Of a stretch of 64,000 nucleotides of DNA, positions 1 through 8,756 are shown piece by piece. Every line of letters begins with the position of its first letter. Position 1 is the first letter of the stretch. The DNA comes from Rhizobium etli 8C-3 (GTDB lineage: Bacteria; Pseudomonadota; Alphaproteobacteria; Rhizobiales; Rhizobiaceae), in NCBI RefSeq assembly GCF_001908375.1, contig NZ_CP017244.1:1674001-1738000 (forward strand), read 5' to 3'. The translations under genes were made by a program, and so were the position numbers. The notes beneath the pieces are model-generated. The model worked only from the letters and a program-made list of their open reading frames with translations, ran no database searches and was not told where the DNA came from.

Positions 1-881
1 GAGCTGGTCACGACAGAGAGAAGCGCGATGCCGAGGATGGCGCCGAATATCGTGCCTGAGCCGCCGTTGAGCGAGGCGCCGCCGATCACCGCCGCAGCGA
101 TGATGTTGAGTTCCATGCCAACGCCGAAGGTCGGGGTCGCCGCGCCGAAGCGAGACATGTAGATGACACCTGCGACACCGGCGAGCGTGGAGCACAGCAC
201 CGTCACCCAGAATTTCACCTGATGGGTCTTGATGCCGGAATAGAGCGCGGCCTTCTCGTTGCTGCCTGTATAGAAGACTTTGCGGAAGGCTGTGGCCCGG
301 CGCAGCAGAAAATCGAACAGGATGACGACGGCGACGAAGATCAAGATGACGTAGGGTACGCCGTAAAACGTACCCTGCCCCACCGCCTTGAAGCTTGCAG
401 GCAGCGTGAAGAGCGAGAGCGGTGTGCCCTTTGTGATGATGAGGCAAAGGCCGCGCACGATCACCATTGCCGCAAGCGAGGTGATGAAGTGGTTGAGACC
501 CACGACCGTCACAAAGAAACCCATTATGCCACCGATCGCGCTGCTCGCGAGGATGCCGATGAGCGATGCGGTCCAAGGGTCGAGTCCGGCGAGGAAGAGA
601 GAGCCCGAGAGCACCATCGCGAAGCAGACCACCGAGCCTACCGCCAGGTCGATGCCGCCGACGATGAGCAGGATCGTCATGCCCACGACGACGATGCCTT
701 CAACGGAGAAGCTCATTAACATGGCGCGGAAATTGCCAAACGTCAGGAAGTGCGGCGAAGCAAAACTCATGATCACGCAGAGCGCGAGGATGATCGCGAT
801 CAGCCCTGCCTCGCGCATTGTGCCGATGCGCTTGATGGACGCCGCCTTCGGCGCCCCTGTCGCCAACGTGTCGATTGCCAT
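1..881 (-). CDS. Sugar ABC transporter permease (RbsC family), 3' end outside window
   Basis: The frame is open from an ATG at 881 to the window edge, giving about 293 residues without a stop. The protein is very hydrophobic, with about eight membrane segments. It carries the RbsC/BPD_transp_2 hallmarks: an N-terminal FLTFGNF stretch, IVGGIDLAVGS in the middle, and AAAVIGGASLNGGSGTI towards the visible end. It is the membrane channel of the importer encoded just upstream on the same strand. The gap to the ATPase gene is 22 bp, so the genes are one operon (binding protein, ATPase, permease). Truncation here is only the window boundary. The family is certain; the exact sugar is not. Confidence 0.9.
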   Translation of the reverse strand, partial: MAIDTLATGAPKAASIKRIGTMREAGLIAIILALCVIMSFASPHFLTFGNFRAMLMSFSVEGIVVVGMTILLIVGGIDLAVGSVVCFAMVLSGSLFLAGLDPWTASLIGILASSAIGGIMGFFVTVVGLNHFITSLAAMVIVRGLCLIITKGTPLSLFTLPASFKAVGQGTFYGVPYVILIFVAVVILFDFLLRRATAFRKVFYTGSNEKAALYSGIKTHQVKFWVTVLCSTLAGVAGVIYMSRFGAATPTFGVGMELNIIAAAVIGGASLNGGSGTIFGAILGIALLSVVTS

Positions 882-903
882 TCCCGTCTCTCCCAGATTG
901 TCC

Positions 904-2430
904 TCACGCGGCATGGCTGGCCGCCTTTGCCGTGCCCACACCCGAAGCGAGGCGAATCACGGCCTCCTCCGTCATCTCGTCTCCACCAAGCTCGCCGGCG
1001 ATGCGTCCCTCCCGAACGACAAGCACGCGGTCACATAGCCCGAGGAGCTCCGGCATTTCCGAAGAGATAACGATGATGCCGATGCCCGACCGCGCGAGCT
1101 CGCGTAGCAGGCGGTGGATTTCGGTTTTCGCGCCGACATCGATGCCGCGCGTTGGCTCGTCCATCAGGATGACCTTCGGCTTCACCGCAAGCTGCTTGGC
1201 GAGTGCAACCTTCTGCTGGTTGCCACCTGACAGCGATTTGACCGGCGCCTCAATGTCGCCCATGCGCACCGCAAGCCGTCGCGCGAAATTCTCTGCCAGT
1301 GCGGCTTCCGCACGACGATTCAACAGGCCGATCGGATTGGTCAAAGACGTAAGGTCCAGCACGGATATGTTCTTTGCGATGGACATTTCCAAAAAGACGC
1401 CCGAGCCCTTGCGGTCTTCTGAGAGATACACGATCCCCGCCTTAACGGCATCGCAATAGGCGCGGATCGACTGCGCCTTGCCATGCAGGCGCACCGTGCC
1501 CGCCGTGCGCGACTTGAGCCCGCAGATGCCTTCGGCGATTTCCGTACGGCCGGAGCCGATAAGGCCGCCGATCCCGAGGATCTCGCCTTTGCGCAGCGCG
1601 AAGCTCACATCATGGAACCGCTCGCCGTCACCAATATTGTCGATCTCGAGGATCGCCTCCCCGCACGCGTCGTCCGCACCGAGCTTGTCCGGATAGAGCT
1701 GCGTGATCTCGCGTCCCACCATGCGGCGCACCACGTCGTCCGGGGTGATGTCGGCGATGTGGTCGGTACATACGTAGCGGCCGTCGCGGAACACGGTAAC
1801 CCGGTCGCAAAGGCTGAAAATCTCGGCCATGCGGTGGCTGATATAGATGATCGAAATGCCGTTCTGCTTAAGGTCGCGAATGATTGCAAAGAGCTGCCGC
1901 GCCTCCGTGTCTGTCAGCGCCGCGGTAGGCTCGTCCAGGATCAGCACGCGGCAGTCGAGCGTCAGAGCCTTGGCGATCTCGACGAGTTGCTGGCTGGAAA
2001 TCGGCAGGTCTGCGACCTTGCGGCGGACGTCGATTGCAGCGAGACGATGCATTACGGCCTGTGCATCGCGCTCCAGCGTGCGATAGTTCATGAAGGGTGC
2101 ACGGCGGCGGTTGGTCGCCGCCATAAACATATTTTCGGCCACGGTCGCATCCGGGCAGAGGGCGATTTCCTGATGCACGAGCCCGATGCCGAGCGATTGG
2201 GCGGCGGCAGGCGAGGATATGCGCACGAGCTTGCCGTCCAGGCGGATTTGGCCTTCGGTCGGCTGCAGCACGCCGGCGATAATGTTCATCAGCGTCGATT
2301 TGCCGGCGCCGTTTTCGCCGCAGAGCGCATGGACTTCGCCGCGCTCCAGCGTGAAATCGACCTCGGTCAACGCCTTCACCGCCCCAAAATGCTTGGTCAC
2401 GCCATGAATGGTGAGCACCGGCTCTGCCAT
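904..2430 (-). CDS. Sugar ABC transporter ATP-binding protein (RbsA/MglA-type, duplicated ATPase)
   Basis: A 508-residue protein made of two fused ABC domains. The first has an intact Walker A (GENGAGKS, about residues 38-45) and Walker B (LILDEPT). The second has the degenerate P-loop usual in this family (GLIGSGRTE), an LSGGNQQK signature and [13 protein letters not shown]. Length and architecture are standard for monosaccharide importers. I chose the ATG at 2430 because a GGAGGGGAGG ribosome site lies directly upstream; an in-frame extension to 2463 has no such support. It lies between the binding-protein and permease genes and powers that importer at the inner membrane. Confidence 0.93.
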   Translation of the reverse strand: MAEPVLTIHGVTKHFGAVKALTEVDFTLERGEVHALCGENGAGKSTLMNIIAGVLQPTEGQIRLDGKLVRISSPAAAQSLGIGLVHQEIALCPDATVAENMFMAATNRRRAPFMNYRTLERDAQAVMHRLAAIDVRRKVADLPISSQQLVEIAKALTLDCRVLILDEPTAALTDTEARQLFAIIRDLKQNGISIIYISHRMAEIFSLCDRVTVFRDGRYVCTDHIADITPDDVVRRMVGREITQLYPDKLGADDACGEAILEIDNIGDGERFHDVSFALRKGEILGIGGLIGSGRTEIAEGICGLKSRTAGTVRLHGKAQSIRAYCDAVKAGIVYLSEDRKGSGVFLEMSIAKNISVLDLTSLTNPIGLLNRRAEAALAENFARRLAVRMGDIEAPVKSLSGGNQQKVALAKQLAVKPKVILMDEPTRGIDVGAKTEIHRLLRELARSGIGIIVISSEMPELLGLCDRVLVVREGRIAGELGGDEMTEEAVIRLASGVGTAKAASHAA

Positions 2431-2492
2431 TGTCTTCCTCCCCTCCGCAACGACCATCCGCACTCAAGGGTGCGGATGGCGATCCTCAAAGC

Positions 2493-3521
2493 TTATTCCT
2501 CGATGCCCTTTGTGCCGCGCCGCTTCAGGTACTTGTCCCAGTAGAAATCGTCGGCATTTTTCGCCGTCACAATAGACAGGCCGTTATCGACGACCGGGAT
2601 GCTCATTGGGTTGAACCCGGAGCGCTTGGCGTCGTTCATCGGGTCGATCAGTTCCGGATGCTCGGCAAACCACAGCAGCATGAAGCCCATATAGCCCTGC
2701 ATGCCCTGGTTCGGATTGATCGAGCCGAAGACTTCACCAGCCTTGATCATGTCGAGGATGTTGGCGTTGACGTCTGCGCACATGACGAGGACCTTGCCGC
2801 CGCTTTCCTTGTTAGCTTGCGCCGCGCCGATTGCCGAGTTGGCTTCGGGCATGAAGACCGCGCCGAGGTTCGGATTGGCCTGGATAAGGCTGGAAAGTCC
2901 CTGGTAGGCCTTGGTCGGATCCTGGTTTGAAGCAGCGCGGCCCACGAGCTTCATGTCTGGCCACTTCTCTTCCATGCGGGCTATGAAGGCAGCGATACGC
3001 TTGTCGTGGTTGTCCTGGCCCGGATTTTCGAGAACCGCATATTCACCCTTGCCGCCCATCTTCTCGGCGATCGCGTCGGCGGCATAGGTGCCTTCGCGGG
3101 TATTGTCCGAGGTGATGAAGGAGACGCGTTTGGAAAGCGGCGAGTCGGCCGCAAACGTGACGACCGCCGTACCTTGATCGATCGCGCGATTGATTGGCTC
3201 GATGAAGGGATCTGAGTTCATCGGATGAACGAGAATGCCGGCCGGGTTCTGTGCCAACGCCTGGTCGAAGGTGGCGATTTGCTTGTTGACGTCATATTCG
3301 GGGGTGCCGGTATATTCCGTCTCACAGCCGAGTTGCTGGCCGGCCTGCTTGAACATCTCATAAACAGGGAACCAGTATTCCACGCCCGACACCATGACGT
3401 TCATGACGTATTTTTCGCCAGGCTTGCAGCGGAACGGGTTTTCCGTTTCGGCGGCCGCCGAACCGGCAAAGAGCGTTGACCCAAGGACCGCCATCGCGGT
3501 CGTGCTGAAAAAAGTGCGCAA
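2493..3521 (-). CDS. Periplasmic sugar-binding protein of ABC transporter
   Basis: A 342-residue protein with a signal peptide ending near residue 24 (FAGSAAAE). It has a periplasmic binding protein type-1 fold, shown by phrases such as NPAGILVHPMNSDPF, FITSDNTREGTYAADAI and AVFMPEANSAIGA. It is the first gene of a three-gene importer operon on the minus strand, 62 bp before the ATPase. The substrate cannot be read from sequence; the family takes up pentoses, hexoses or polyols. Overlapping palindromes about 135 bp upstream (3655-3681) are the likely regulator site. Confidence 0.9.
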   Translation of the reverse strand: MRTFFSTTAMAVLGSTLFAGSAAAETENPFRCKPGEKYVMNVMVSGVEYWFPVYEMFKQAGQQLGCETEYTGTPEYDVNKQIATFDQALAQNPAGILVHPMNSDPFIEPINRAIDQGTAVVTFAADSPLSKRVSFITSDNTREGTYAADAIAEKMGGKGEYAVLENPGQDNHDKRIAAFIARMEEKWPDMKLVGRAASNQDPTKAYQGLSSLIQANPNLGAVFMPEANSAIGAAQANKESGGKVLVMCADVNANILDMIKAGEVFGSINPNQGMQGYMGFMLLWFAEHPELIDPMNDAKRSGFNPMSIPVVDNGLSIVTAKNADDFYWDKYLKRRGTKGIEE

Positions 3522-3654
3522 GTTTCCTCCTCGGGGCCAAGGCCCCTCCCAAAAAGCCCGAAATGCGCCAACCGGCGCGGATGGCAGTGGCGACCGGATA
3601 TCCTCCTCGAAATCCGGTAAGTGCAGCTAAACGCAATGCGTCGTGACTGTCAAT

Positions 3655-3681
3655 ATAATTCATCGCATGAATTATAATTCA
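3655..3681. promoter_or_regulatory. Overlapping operator-like palindromes upstream of the sugar ABC operon
   Basis: ATAATTCAT-CGC-ATGAATTAT (3655-3675) is a perfect inverted repeat with 9-bp arms. It overlaps a second perfect palindrome, TGAATTATAATTCA (3668-3681). The element therefore holds three copies of the half-site TGAATTAT/ATAATTCA. It lies upstream of the binding-protein gene starting at 3521, where a repressor such as a GntR, LacI or DeoR protein would bind. No regulator gene is adjacent in the window, so the binding protein is unknown. Confidence 0.6.
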
Positions 3682-3719
3682 CGCGCAGGCCTTACGGATG
3701 CTCAAGCAGATCCCCGAAA

Positions 3720-3860
3720 CGACGAAAACCTGCCGGGAGGTGCGGCAGGCGTTCTTGAAGTAGCCGAACAGCGACTGGGTAGTGGAGTGCCGCCGACGAT
3801 CGTCCGTCGATCCCTCGACGGTGCCCAGGCTTTATGGACTTCAGCCATGCAGGAAACGCA
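3720..3860 (-). ncRNA. Degenerate alpha-r14-like small RNA
   Basis: Read on the minus strand, this ends in a hairpin (3729-3749) with the loop sequence CACCTCCC followed by GGTTTTCG. Its 3' half matches the canonical copy at 40.65 kb: both read CTGTTCGG, then TTC, then GCCTGCCGCACCTCC, then GGCAGG. A second stem (CCGTCGA / TCGACGG, 3804-3821) sits upstream. Only one anti-Shine-Dalgarno loop survives and the T-run is weak, so this may be a decayed or specialised paralogue. The 5' end is a guess. It lies just downstream of a DUF1127 gene, as does the other copy. Confidence 0.45.
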
Positions 3861-3902
3861 TGCATCCAGGGCAAAAGGCGGAGCGAATAGGTAAAGGTCG
3901 AC

Positions 3903-3928
3903 ACGAAAACGCCCGCATGAGCGGGCGT
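3903..3928 (-). terminator. Rho-independent terminator after DUF1127 gene
   Basis: ACGCCCGC (3909-3916) pairs with GCGGGCGT (3921-3928) across a 4-nt loop. On the minus strand the hairpin is followed by TTTTCG. It lies 22 bp past the stop codon of the DUF1127 gene. Confidence 0.75.
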
Positions 3929-3950
3929 CAACGTCAGCGAGTTTGTAGCC

Positions 3951-4097
3951 TTAACGGACGATCGATGCCCGGGCGATGCTTCGGATATCGGCGCGGTTGA
4001 TGCCGAGATCCTGCAATTCTCGGCTGGACATCCGGCCAAGTTCGGAAACCGTCTGACGATACTTGCGCCAGTTGTTGAAAGAGCGTGCGACGTTCAT
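3951..4097 (-). CDS. DUF1127 (YjiS-like) mini-protein
   Basis: A 48-residue basic protein starting MNVARSFNNWRKYRQT and ending with RELQDLGINRADI, the conserved end of the DUF1127 domain. The arrangement (WRKYRQTV-SEL-xRMSSRELQDLGI) is typical of the 40-50-residue rhizobial members. Members of this family have been linked to RNA turnover and stress or phosphate responses in alphaproteobacteria. An AGGTGATTATC ribosome-binding region precedes the ATG at 4097. A terminator follows directly, so it is a single-gene unit. An alpha-r14-like RNA lies immediately downstream on the same strand. Confidence 0.85.
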   Translation of the reverse strand: MNVARSFNNWRKYRQTVSELGRMSSRELQDLGINRADIRSIARASIVR

Positions 4098-4358
4098 GAT
4101 AATCACCTTTCCCGAGGCTTTCTGACGTCAGCAACCGGTCCTCGGCTCTGGCGTCGTTCGATGACCCGGATATAGGCGATTCAATCGTTTCAAAACAGCT
4201 ACAATCCGTCACCGCAGCTATGCGCTTGGCGCATGTGGCCTCGATCCTTGCAACGACATCCGGCGATCACCGCATCGTGCCATCGCCTCATTGGACGATC
4301 AGGAACTTCTTATCCGAATCACCTCGGCCCGATCCGTAGCGCCTGGTAAAAAATACTG
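4098..4358. other. Intergenic spacer, no gene seen
   Basis: This stretch between the DUF1127 gene and the stress-type promoter holds no convincing reading frame or strong repeat. It must contain the promoter of the DUF1127 gene. Confidence 0.5.
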
Positions 4359-4384
4359 AGGAACCGACACCCCTCTCCGCCAGT
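4359..4384 (+). promoter_or_regulatory. EcfG/RpoE2-type general stress promoter
   Basis: GGAAC (4359-4363), 18 nt, then GTT (4382-4384). This agrees with the alphaproteobacterial general-stress sigma (EcfG, RpoE2) consensus of GGAAC, an 18-19 nt spacer, then TT. It lies 27 bp before the ATG at 4411, leaving room for a short leader with GGAAA as ribosome site. The small proteins downstream are of the kind usually found in this regulon. Confidence 0.6.
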
Positions 4385-4410
4385 TTCTCTCTCTACGAAA
4401 GGAAAACTCA

Positions 4411-4653
4411 ATGGCAAAAGAACTCGAAGCCGGCTTCACCGGATCGCCAGTTGAAAAACCGGAGGGCATGCGCAAAGTCGCATCCGACACGGCCTCGGCA
4501 ATCAAGCGAGAGGCCAACGCTGTCGCAATCGGCGTGAGTGACCATCCCCAGGCCGCAGGCTCGCTCGTTCTCGGTATTGGAGCGGCAGCTTTCGGCCTTG
4601 GCTACCTGCTCGGCAGATCGTCCGTCTCCACCAGAAGTCGGTATTGGAGGTAA
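4411..4653 (+). CDS. Small protein with C-terminal glycine-zipper membrane segment (DUF883-like)
   Basis: An 80-residue protein: a charged N-terminal half containing KVASDTASAIKREANAVAIG, then a single glycine-rich membrane segment (LVLGIGAAAFGLGYLLGRSS) and a short basic tail. This organisation resembles the DUF883/ElaB-type membrane-anchored stress proteins, although similarity is weak. It follows a GGAAC-type stress promoter and is probably co-transcribed with the gene 4 bp downstream. The role is unknown; membrane association under stress is an inference from the promoter and topology. Confidence 0.65.
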   Translation: MAKELEAGFTGSPVEKPEGMRKVASDTASAIKREANAVAIGVSDHPQAAGSLVLGIGAAAFGLGYLLGRSSVSTRSRYWR

Positions 4654-4657
4654 TGAC

Positions 4658-4969
4658 ATGGCAGGAGAACAAAAACACGCTCCCTTCCAGACGAATGATC
4701 GCCGTCTCCTGCAGGAAGACGAAGTGCGGAGACGAGCCCATACCATTCGGGAGAGAGAAGGACGACCTGAAGTCCGTCAGGCAGACCACTCAATCCAGGC
4801 GACGGGAGAGATCGAAGAGCAGGCCGGTGAGATCGAAGGCGACGACATTCCAAGGCTGGAAGCCCTGAGAGAAGCCGCACGCGAACATACCGACGCGTTC
4901 GTGGTTGCAACCGACCTCGAAGATGCTGATCAGCGTGAGGCGGCGCCCGGCACCCGCGAGCAACCCTGA
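4658..4969 (+). CDS. Small acidic hydrophilic protein, unknown function
   Basis: A 103-residue charged protein without membrane segments, rich in Glu and Arg (for example RRLLQEDEVRRRAHTIRERE and ATGEIEEQAGEIEGDDIPRLEALREAAREHTDAFV). The start at 4658 is set by a GGAGG site (4646-4650). It begins 4 bp after the stop of the preceding membrane protein, so the two form an operon behind the GGAAC-type promoter. I do not recognise a family. The composition suggests a disordered or helical stress protein. Confidence 0.6.
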   Translation: MAGEQKHAPFQTNDRRLLQEDEVRRRAHTIREREGRPEVRQADHSIQATGEIEEQAGEIEGDDIPRLEALREAAREHTDAFVVATDLEDADQREAAPGTREQP

Positions 4970-5016
4970 ACAAATGACAGAAAAAGTGAGATGTCCCGGC
5001 CGAAATGCCATACGGC

Positions 5017-6015
5017 TCACCTAGGAGCGCCGGGGGCTTGATTGATGAACTCCACCACGACGCCTGGCCTGACCATGCCGGCCAGCTCTTCGGCATCCCA
5101 GTTCGTCAGACGCACGCAACCGTGCGATCCAACCTTGTCGATAAGCGTCGGTTCAGGCGTCCCATGTATTCCATAAGTCGGCTCAGTCAGGTCGATCCAG
5201 ACGCTGCCGACCGGACCGTTCGGCCCCTTTGGTATCGTTAAAACCTTGTTATTCTTCCCCTGCTTGAAGTTGCGTCTTGGGTCATATCTGTACACTGGCA
5301 TCCTCGCTACGCCTTTCACCTTATGCTTGCCCGAGGGGGCCGGATTGTCTTGGCTTCCGATGGTAGCAGGATAGACTGCCAGCAGCGATTTGTTCTCGGC
5401 ATAGGCCAGGATCTGCCCTGTCTTCTTGCTCGCCTCGATCCTTTCGACCTTTCCTTCTTTCGCAGGACCAGGCGTCACGACCCAGACCGTGTCACCAGGA
5501 GCGAACCGCGAAGACGGATTGAGCACTTGCATAAGGCCGACGTCCATGTGGAACCGTTCGGAAAGCTTTTCGGCCACGCTCGTGTATCCAAGGCTTTGCA
5601 TCTTCGCCTTCTCGTCGTAGTCTTCAGGGATCTTGTCGACGAGGCCCGTGGCATCCTCTGCCGAGATGACGTAACTCTCAACGATGGGAGAATTGGCTTC
5701 CAAGCGGGCGATCACCTCGGGATCCAGCTTCCCATCGACAACAAGCCCGTTCATCATCTCGAACCCGGCCACGGCTTTGCTGACATTTTCGCCGTAAAAG
5801 CCGTCGATCACACCTGGAGACGAACCCGCGCGGTCGAGCAGGACCTGAAGACGGATAACCGCTGGATCTCGATCGGCGGGCGCCATGGCCGGTCTTTCTG
5901 CAATGATTGCGGCAATCGAAGCGCCATCGATGGCTTCGCGCCGGAGTTCCTGCGCGCAAACGCCACCAGCGATGAAGACCAGAGCAAGCAGCGACATCGG
6001 CAGGGCTGTTTTCAT
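5017..6015 (-). CDS. L,D-transpeptidase (YkuD/ErfK family) with peptidoglycan-binding region
   Basis: A 332-residue exported protein with a signal peptide ending around VCAQE. Residues about 50-110 form a PG-binding_1-like repeat (IRLQVLLDRAGSSPGVIDG). A short LysM-like stretch (FAPGDTVWVVTP) follows, then the YkuD catalytic domain. The signature is complete: HGTPEP, then SHGCVRLTNWD with the nucleophilic Cys. The enzyme makes or remodels 3-3 cross-links, or attaches proteins to peptidoglycan, in the periplasm. I prefer the ATG at 6015 (MKTALPMS) over one three codons upstream because it gives a cleaner leader. It is transcribed alone. Confidence 0.9.
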   Translation of the reverse strand: MKTALPMSLLALVFIAGGVCAQELRREAIDGASIAAIIAERPAMAPADRDPAVIRLQVLLDRAGSSPGVIDGFYGENVSKAVAGFEMMNGLVVDGKLDPEVIARLEANSPIVESYVISAEDATGLVDKIPEDYDEKAKMQSLGYTSVAEKLSERFHMDVGLMQVLNPSSRFAPGDTVWVVTPGPAKEGKVERIEASKKTGQILAYAENKSLLAVYPATIGSQDNPAPSGKHKVKGVARMPVYRYDPRRNFKQGKNNKVLTIPKGPNGPVGSVWIDLTEPTYGIHGTPEPTLIDKVGSHGCVRLTNWDAEELAGMVRPGVVVEFINQAPGAPR

Positions 6016-6132
6016 GGACAACAAATGGCCGGATCGGGAACTTGTTCCACCGCCCGGTACCTTGTGCCAACAAGGTAAATGCCGAACGGCTTTGAGTTGT
6101 CACTCCTGGCGGTGCGCCGGGTTAGTCGGCGA

Positions 6133-6663
6133 CTATGCAGGAACGTATGTCAACCTGATCACGTCCCCGCCAATTCGATCGCTCGCCACGAGGCGCAGCG
6201 GCGGACGCGGGCCGGCGAAGAACGGCTTGCCATGACCTAGCACGACGGGATGGAGGTACAGTCGATATTCATCAACCAGCCCAAGATCGGTCAGACTTCG
6301 CGCTAGCTCAGGTCCGGAAACTTCAATCTCCCCATCCAGTTTGGCCTTCAGTCCGCGTATCGCCGCCTCGATGTCATCCACGATGAGAGTGGCATTCGGG
6401 CCGACGGACTTCAGCGAGCGCGAGACGACCCATTTCGGTTGACTCCGCCACGCCGCTGCATAGTCGCGTTGCTCCTCGTCCCACTCGGAATGGTCCTCGT
6501 CCCAATAACGCATCACCTCGTACATACAGCGACCGTACACGCTGCCGGCAAGACCTCGCACGTCGTCGATGAAATGACGAAAGAGCGCCGGATCGGGCGC
6601 AAATTCCGTGTGGTCCACATATCCATCCAGGGACTGGTTCAAAGCGAACACAAGCTTCGCCAT
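6133..6663 (-). CDS. RibD C-terminal / dihydrofolate reductase-like family protein
   Basis: A 176-residue protein starting MAKLVFALNQSLDGYVDH, the classic opening of YyaP/YwjB-type RibD_C proteins. Further family marks are YGRCMYEVMRYW, KWVVSRSLKSVG, a GEIEVSGPELARSLTDLGLVDE-type helix and HPVVLGHGKPFF near the end. It is predicted to be a cytosolic NADPH-dependent reductase, but the natural substrate of these stand-alone members is unknown. It appears to be a single-gene unit. Confidence 0.85.
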   Translation of the reverse strand: MAKLVFALNQSLDGYVDHTEFAPDPALFRHFIDDVRGLAGSVYGRCMYEVMRYWDEDHSEWDEEQRDYAAAWRSQPKWVVSRSLKSVGPNATLIVDDIEAAIRGLKAKLDGEIEVSGPELARSLTDLGLVDEYRLYLHPVVLGHGKPFFAGPRPPLRLVASDRIGGDVIRLTYVPA

Positions 6664-6811
6664 TTTCTCCTCTCCCTCCTCAAGAAGGCTTCAGCCGATG
6701 CTGCGCACAAAATGAAGTAGGTTACAATCTCGCCGTTTCGTTGGTGAGACCAATAGCAGAGCTCCGCTCGCCAGCCTCTACGCACACTTCCCACTCTCGG
6801 TAATTTCCGAT

Positions 6812-7987
6812 CTATCGGTTCACGGCCGGATGCGGGGCGTTTTGACGGAAGCGCAGGTTCTGTCTTGTGAGCTGATCAACGGAAGTGCATCCCATGAGTT
6901 TCATATCTCGGGCGATTTCGGCACGCATCAAATCCAGTGCGCGCTCGACGCCCGCTTGCCCTGCGGCCGCGAGCGGAAACAGGTAGTATCGACCTAGACC
7001 GACGGCTTTCGCGCCCAATGACAATGCTTTGAGCACATGGGTGCCACGCTGAACGCCGCCATCCATCATCACATCGATCTTGTGGCCAACCGCATCGACG
7101 ATTTCGGCGAGTTGGTCGAATGCGCTGCGCGAGCCGTCGAGCTGGCGGCCGCCATGGTTGGAGATCACGATGCCGGTACATCCAATCTCTGCTGCTCGCT
7201 GCGCGTCCTGAACCGACATGATGCCTTTCAAGCAGAACTGTCCGTCCCAGTGCTGCACCATTTCGGCGACATCGGCCCATGACATCGCAGGATCGAGCAT
7301 TTCGGTGAAATAGCGGCTGATCGACATGGCGCCGCCACTCATGTCGACGTGGCTGTCGAGTTGCGGCAGGCGGAAGCGTTCATGCATAAGATAGCTGATT
7401 GCCCAAGCCGGTCTGACTGCAAACTGGGTAAGGCCTGCGAGGTTCAGCTTGAACGGAATCGAAAAGCCCGTGCGCTTGTCGCGTTCGCGATTTCCGCCGG
7501 TGATGCTGTCGACAGTCAGCATCATCACGTTTACGCCGGCCTGCTTGGAGCGTGCCATCATTTCCCGGTTCAGGCCACGATCCTTGTGGAAGTAGAACTG
7601 ATAGGCTTGCGGCCCGTCGCTGATTTGACGAGCTTCTTCCAAACTGATGGTTCCCAGTGACGACACCCCGAACATGGTGCCGTATTTGCCTGCTGCTGCA
7701 GCCACCGCCCTCTCGCCTTGATGATGAAACAGCCGCTGCAGCGCCGTGGGCGAGCAATAGACCGGCATTGCTAGTTTTTGGCCCATGATCGTCACCGACA
7801 TGTCTACATCGCTGACGCCGCGCAATACGCTGGGCACCAGATCGCAGTCGCCGAAGGATGTCGTATTGCGACGATAGGTGACTTCGTCGTCAGCCGCGCC
7901 GTCGATATAATTGAAGATCGGACCAGGGAGGCGCCGCTTGGCCAATTGGCGGAAATCATGGAAATTGTGGCAGTTCTTCACATCCAT
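6812..7987 (-). CDS. FMN-dependent alpha-hydroxy-acid dehydrogenase (LldD-like)
   Basis: A 391-residue member of the L-lactate dehydrogenase/glycolate oxidase family. It opens with FRQLAKRRLPGPIFNYIDGAADDE, contains YQFYFHKDRGLN and KGIMSVQDAQRAAEIGCTGI, and carries the catalytic/FMN motif ISNHGGRQLDGSRS. DVMMDGGVQRGTHVLKAL, which binds FMN phosphate, is also present. The family oxidises L-lactate or other 2-hydroxyacids, passing electrons to quinone or oxygen. I take the ATG at 7987; the frame extends to a TTG at 8047, but the extra residues are unlike the family. No lactate permease or regulator is adjacent. Confidence 0.88.
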   Translation of the reverse strand: MDVKNCHNFHDFRQLAKRRLPGPIFNYIDGAADDEVTYRRNTTSFGDCDLVPSVLRGVSDVDMSVTIMGQKLAMPVYCSPTALQRLFHHQGERAVAAAAGKYGTMFGVSSLGTISLEEARQISDGPQAYQFYFHKDRGLNREMMARSKQAGVNVMMLTVDSITGGNRERDKRTGFSIPFKLNLAGLTQFAVRPAWAISYLMHERFRLPQLDSHVDMSGGAMSISRYFTEMLDPAMSWADVAEMVQHWDGQFCLKGIMSVQDAQRAAEIGCTGIVISNHGGRQLDGSRSAFDQLAEIVDAVGHKIDVMMDGGVQRGTHVLKALSLGAKAVGLGRYYLFPLAAAGQAGVERALDLMRAEIARDMKLMGCTSVDQLTRQNLRFRQNAPHPAVNR

Positions 7988-8676
7988 ATTTGGTGCTCTA
8001 ATTTTTGAATTACACAGAAGACCCAGCCTTGATTTTCGCCCATTCAACCGTCTTCGGGAGGTCCCGGTTCAATGCACCGCCAAGCCCGGGACGATCCCAT
8101 TGCCGGGAGCTGGCATACTCGTCTTGATGCAAGGGGTAGAGGGTGACGCGTCAGATGGCAAGTTCCTGCACAGGTCGGATACCGGTATATGACGCGCCGT
8201 TACCTGCGGCGGAAAGATTGGTCGTTCTTATCGGTATCCGACACTCAAAGTTCTCGACAATCGTGGAATCTCCGCCGACTAACTACGGTGCTGCCTGCTG
8301 AATCGTATGAAAGCCTCCTCGTCAGTTCCTTCGTGCAGGTAAAGATGCCCAATTGAAGCCGCTATCGACTGAAGAGTGCGCTTTGCGCGGGGTCTGAAAT
8401 CCTTCAATTGATCACCTTTGCGATTGGGAGACGGTAGCCGCCTTGTCGTGCTTTCGTTATCCGCACATGTCCACGCAATCCCCTTTCGTGGTCGTAACGA
8501 CAAGCTCGGAGTACACGCATGTGGCTATCCAAAGCAAGGGACGGCTTGTCAGGACCGGAAGGGCAACCGGCCCAAGGTCGCTCTCGCGTTCCCCGGCATG
8601 GATACCGGGCCTGCGATGTTCACGATGAAAACTGCCGGGTTCCGGCTCACCAGCAGCTTGGGGTGATCTTGCCGGA
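7988..8676. other. Intergenic region, at most one doubtful small frame
   Basis: The spacer lies between the LldD-like gene and the intron 3' end. The only candidate is 8279-8407 (minus): a TTG start behind AAAGGTGATCAA encodes a 42-residue peptide ending in HEGTDEEAFIRFSRQHRS. I do not recognise it and give it little weight. The right end is the intron's 3' exon. Confidence 0.4.
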
Positions 8677-8717
8677 ATCGGGATAGGGGGGAGCCTTGCG
8701 GTTCCGCCCCTCCCACA

Positions 8718-8749
8718 CCACCCTGCGTACGGGTCCGTACAGGGCGGTT
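8718..8749 (-). other. Group II intron domain V hairpin
   Basis: On the minus strand, ACCGCCCTGTACG pairs with CGTACGCAGGGTGG across a short GACC loop. This is the catalytic domain V, directly followed by the domain VI stem GGGAGGGG / CCCCCCTATCCC, which contains the branch-point A. Confidence 0.75.
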
Positions 8750-8756
8750 CGGCTGG

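Noticed and set aside
6016..6060. GGAAC-N18-TT match upstream of the L,D-transpeptidase gene (minus strand)
   Set aside because: The -10 part lies about ten bases from the start codon, leaving no room for a leader with a ribosome site, so it is probably chance.
8279..8407. TTG-started 42-residue frame on the minus strand
   Set aside because: It has a fair ribosome site but no recognisable family and unusual start; kept only as a remark in the spacer entry.
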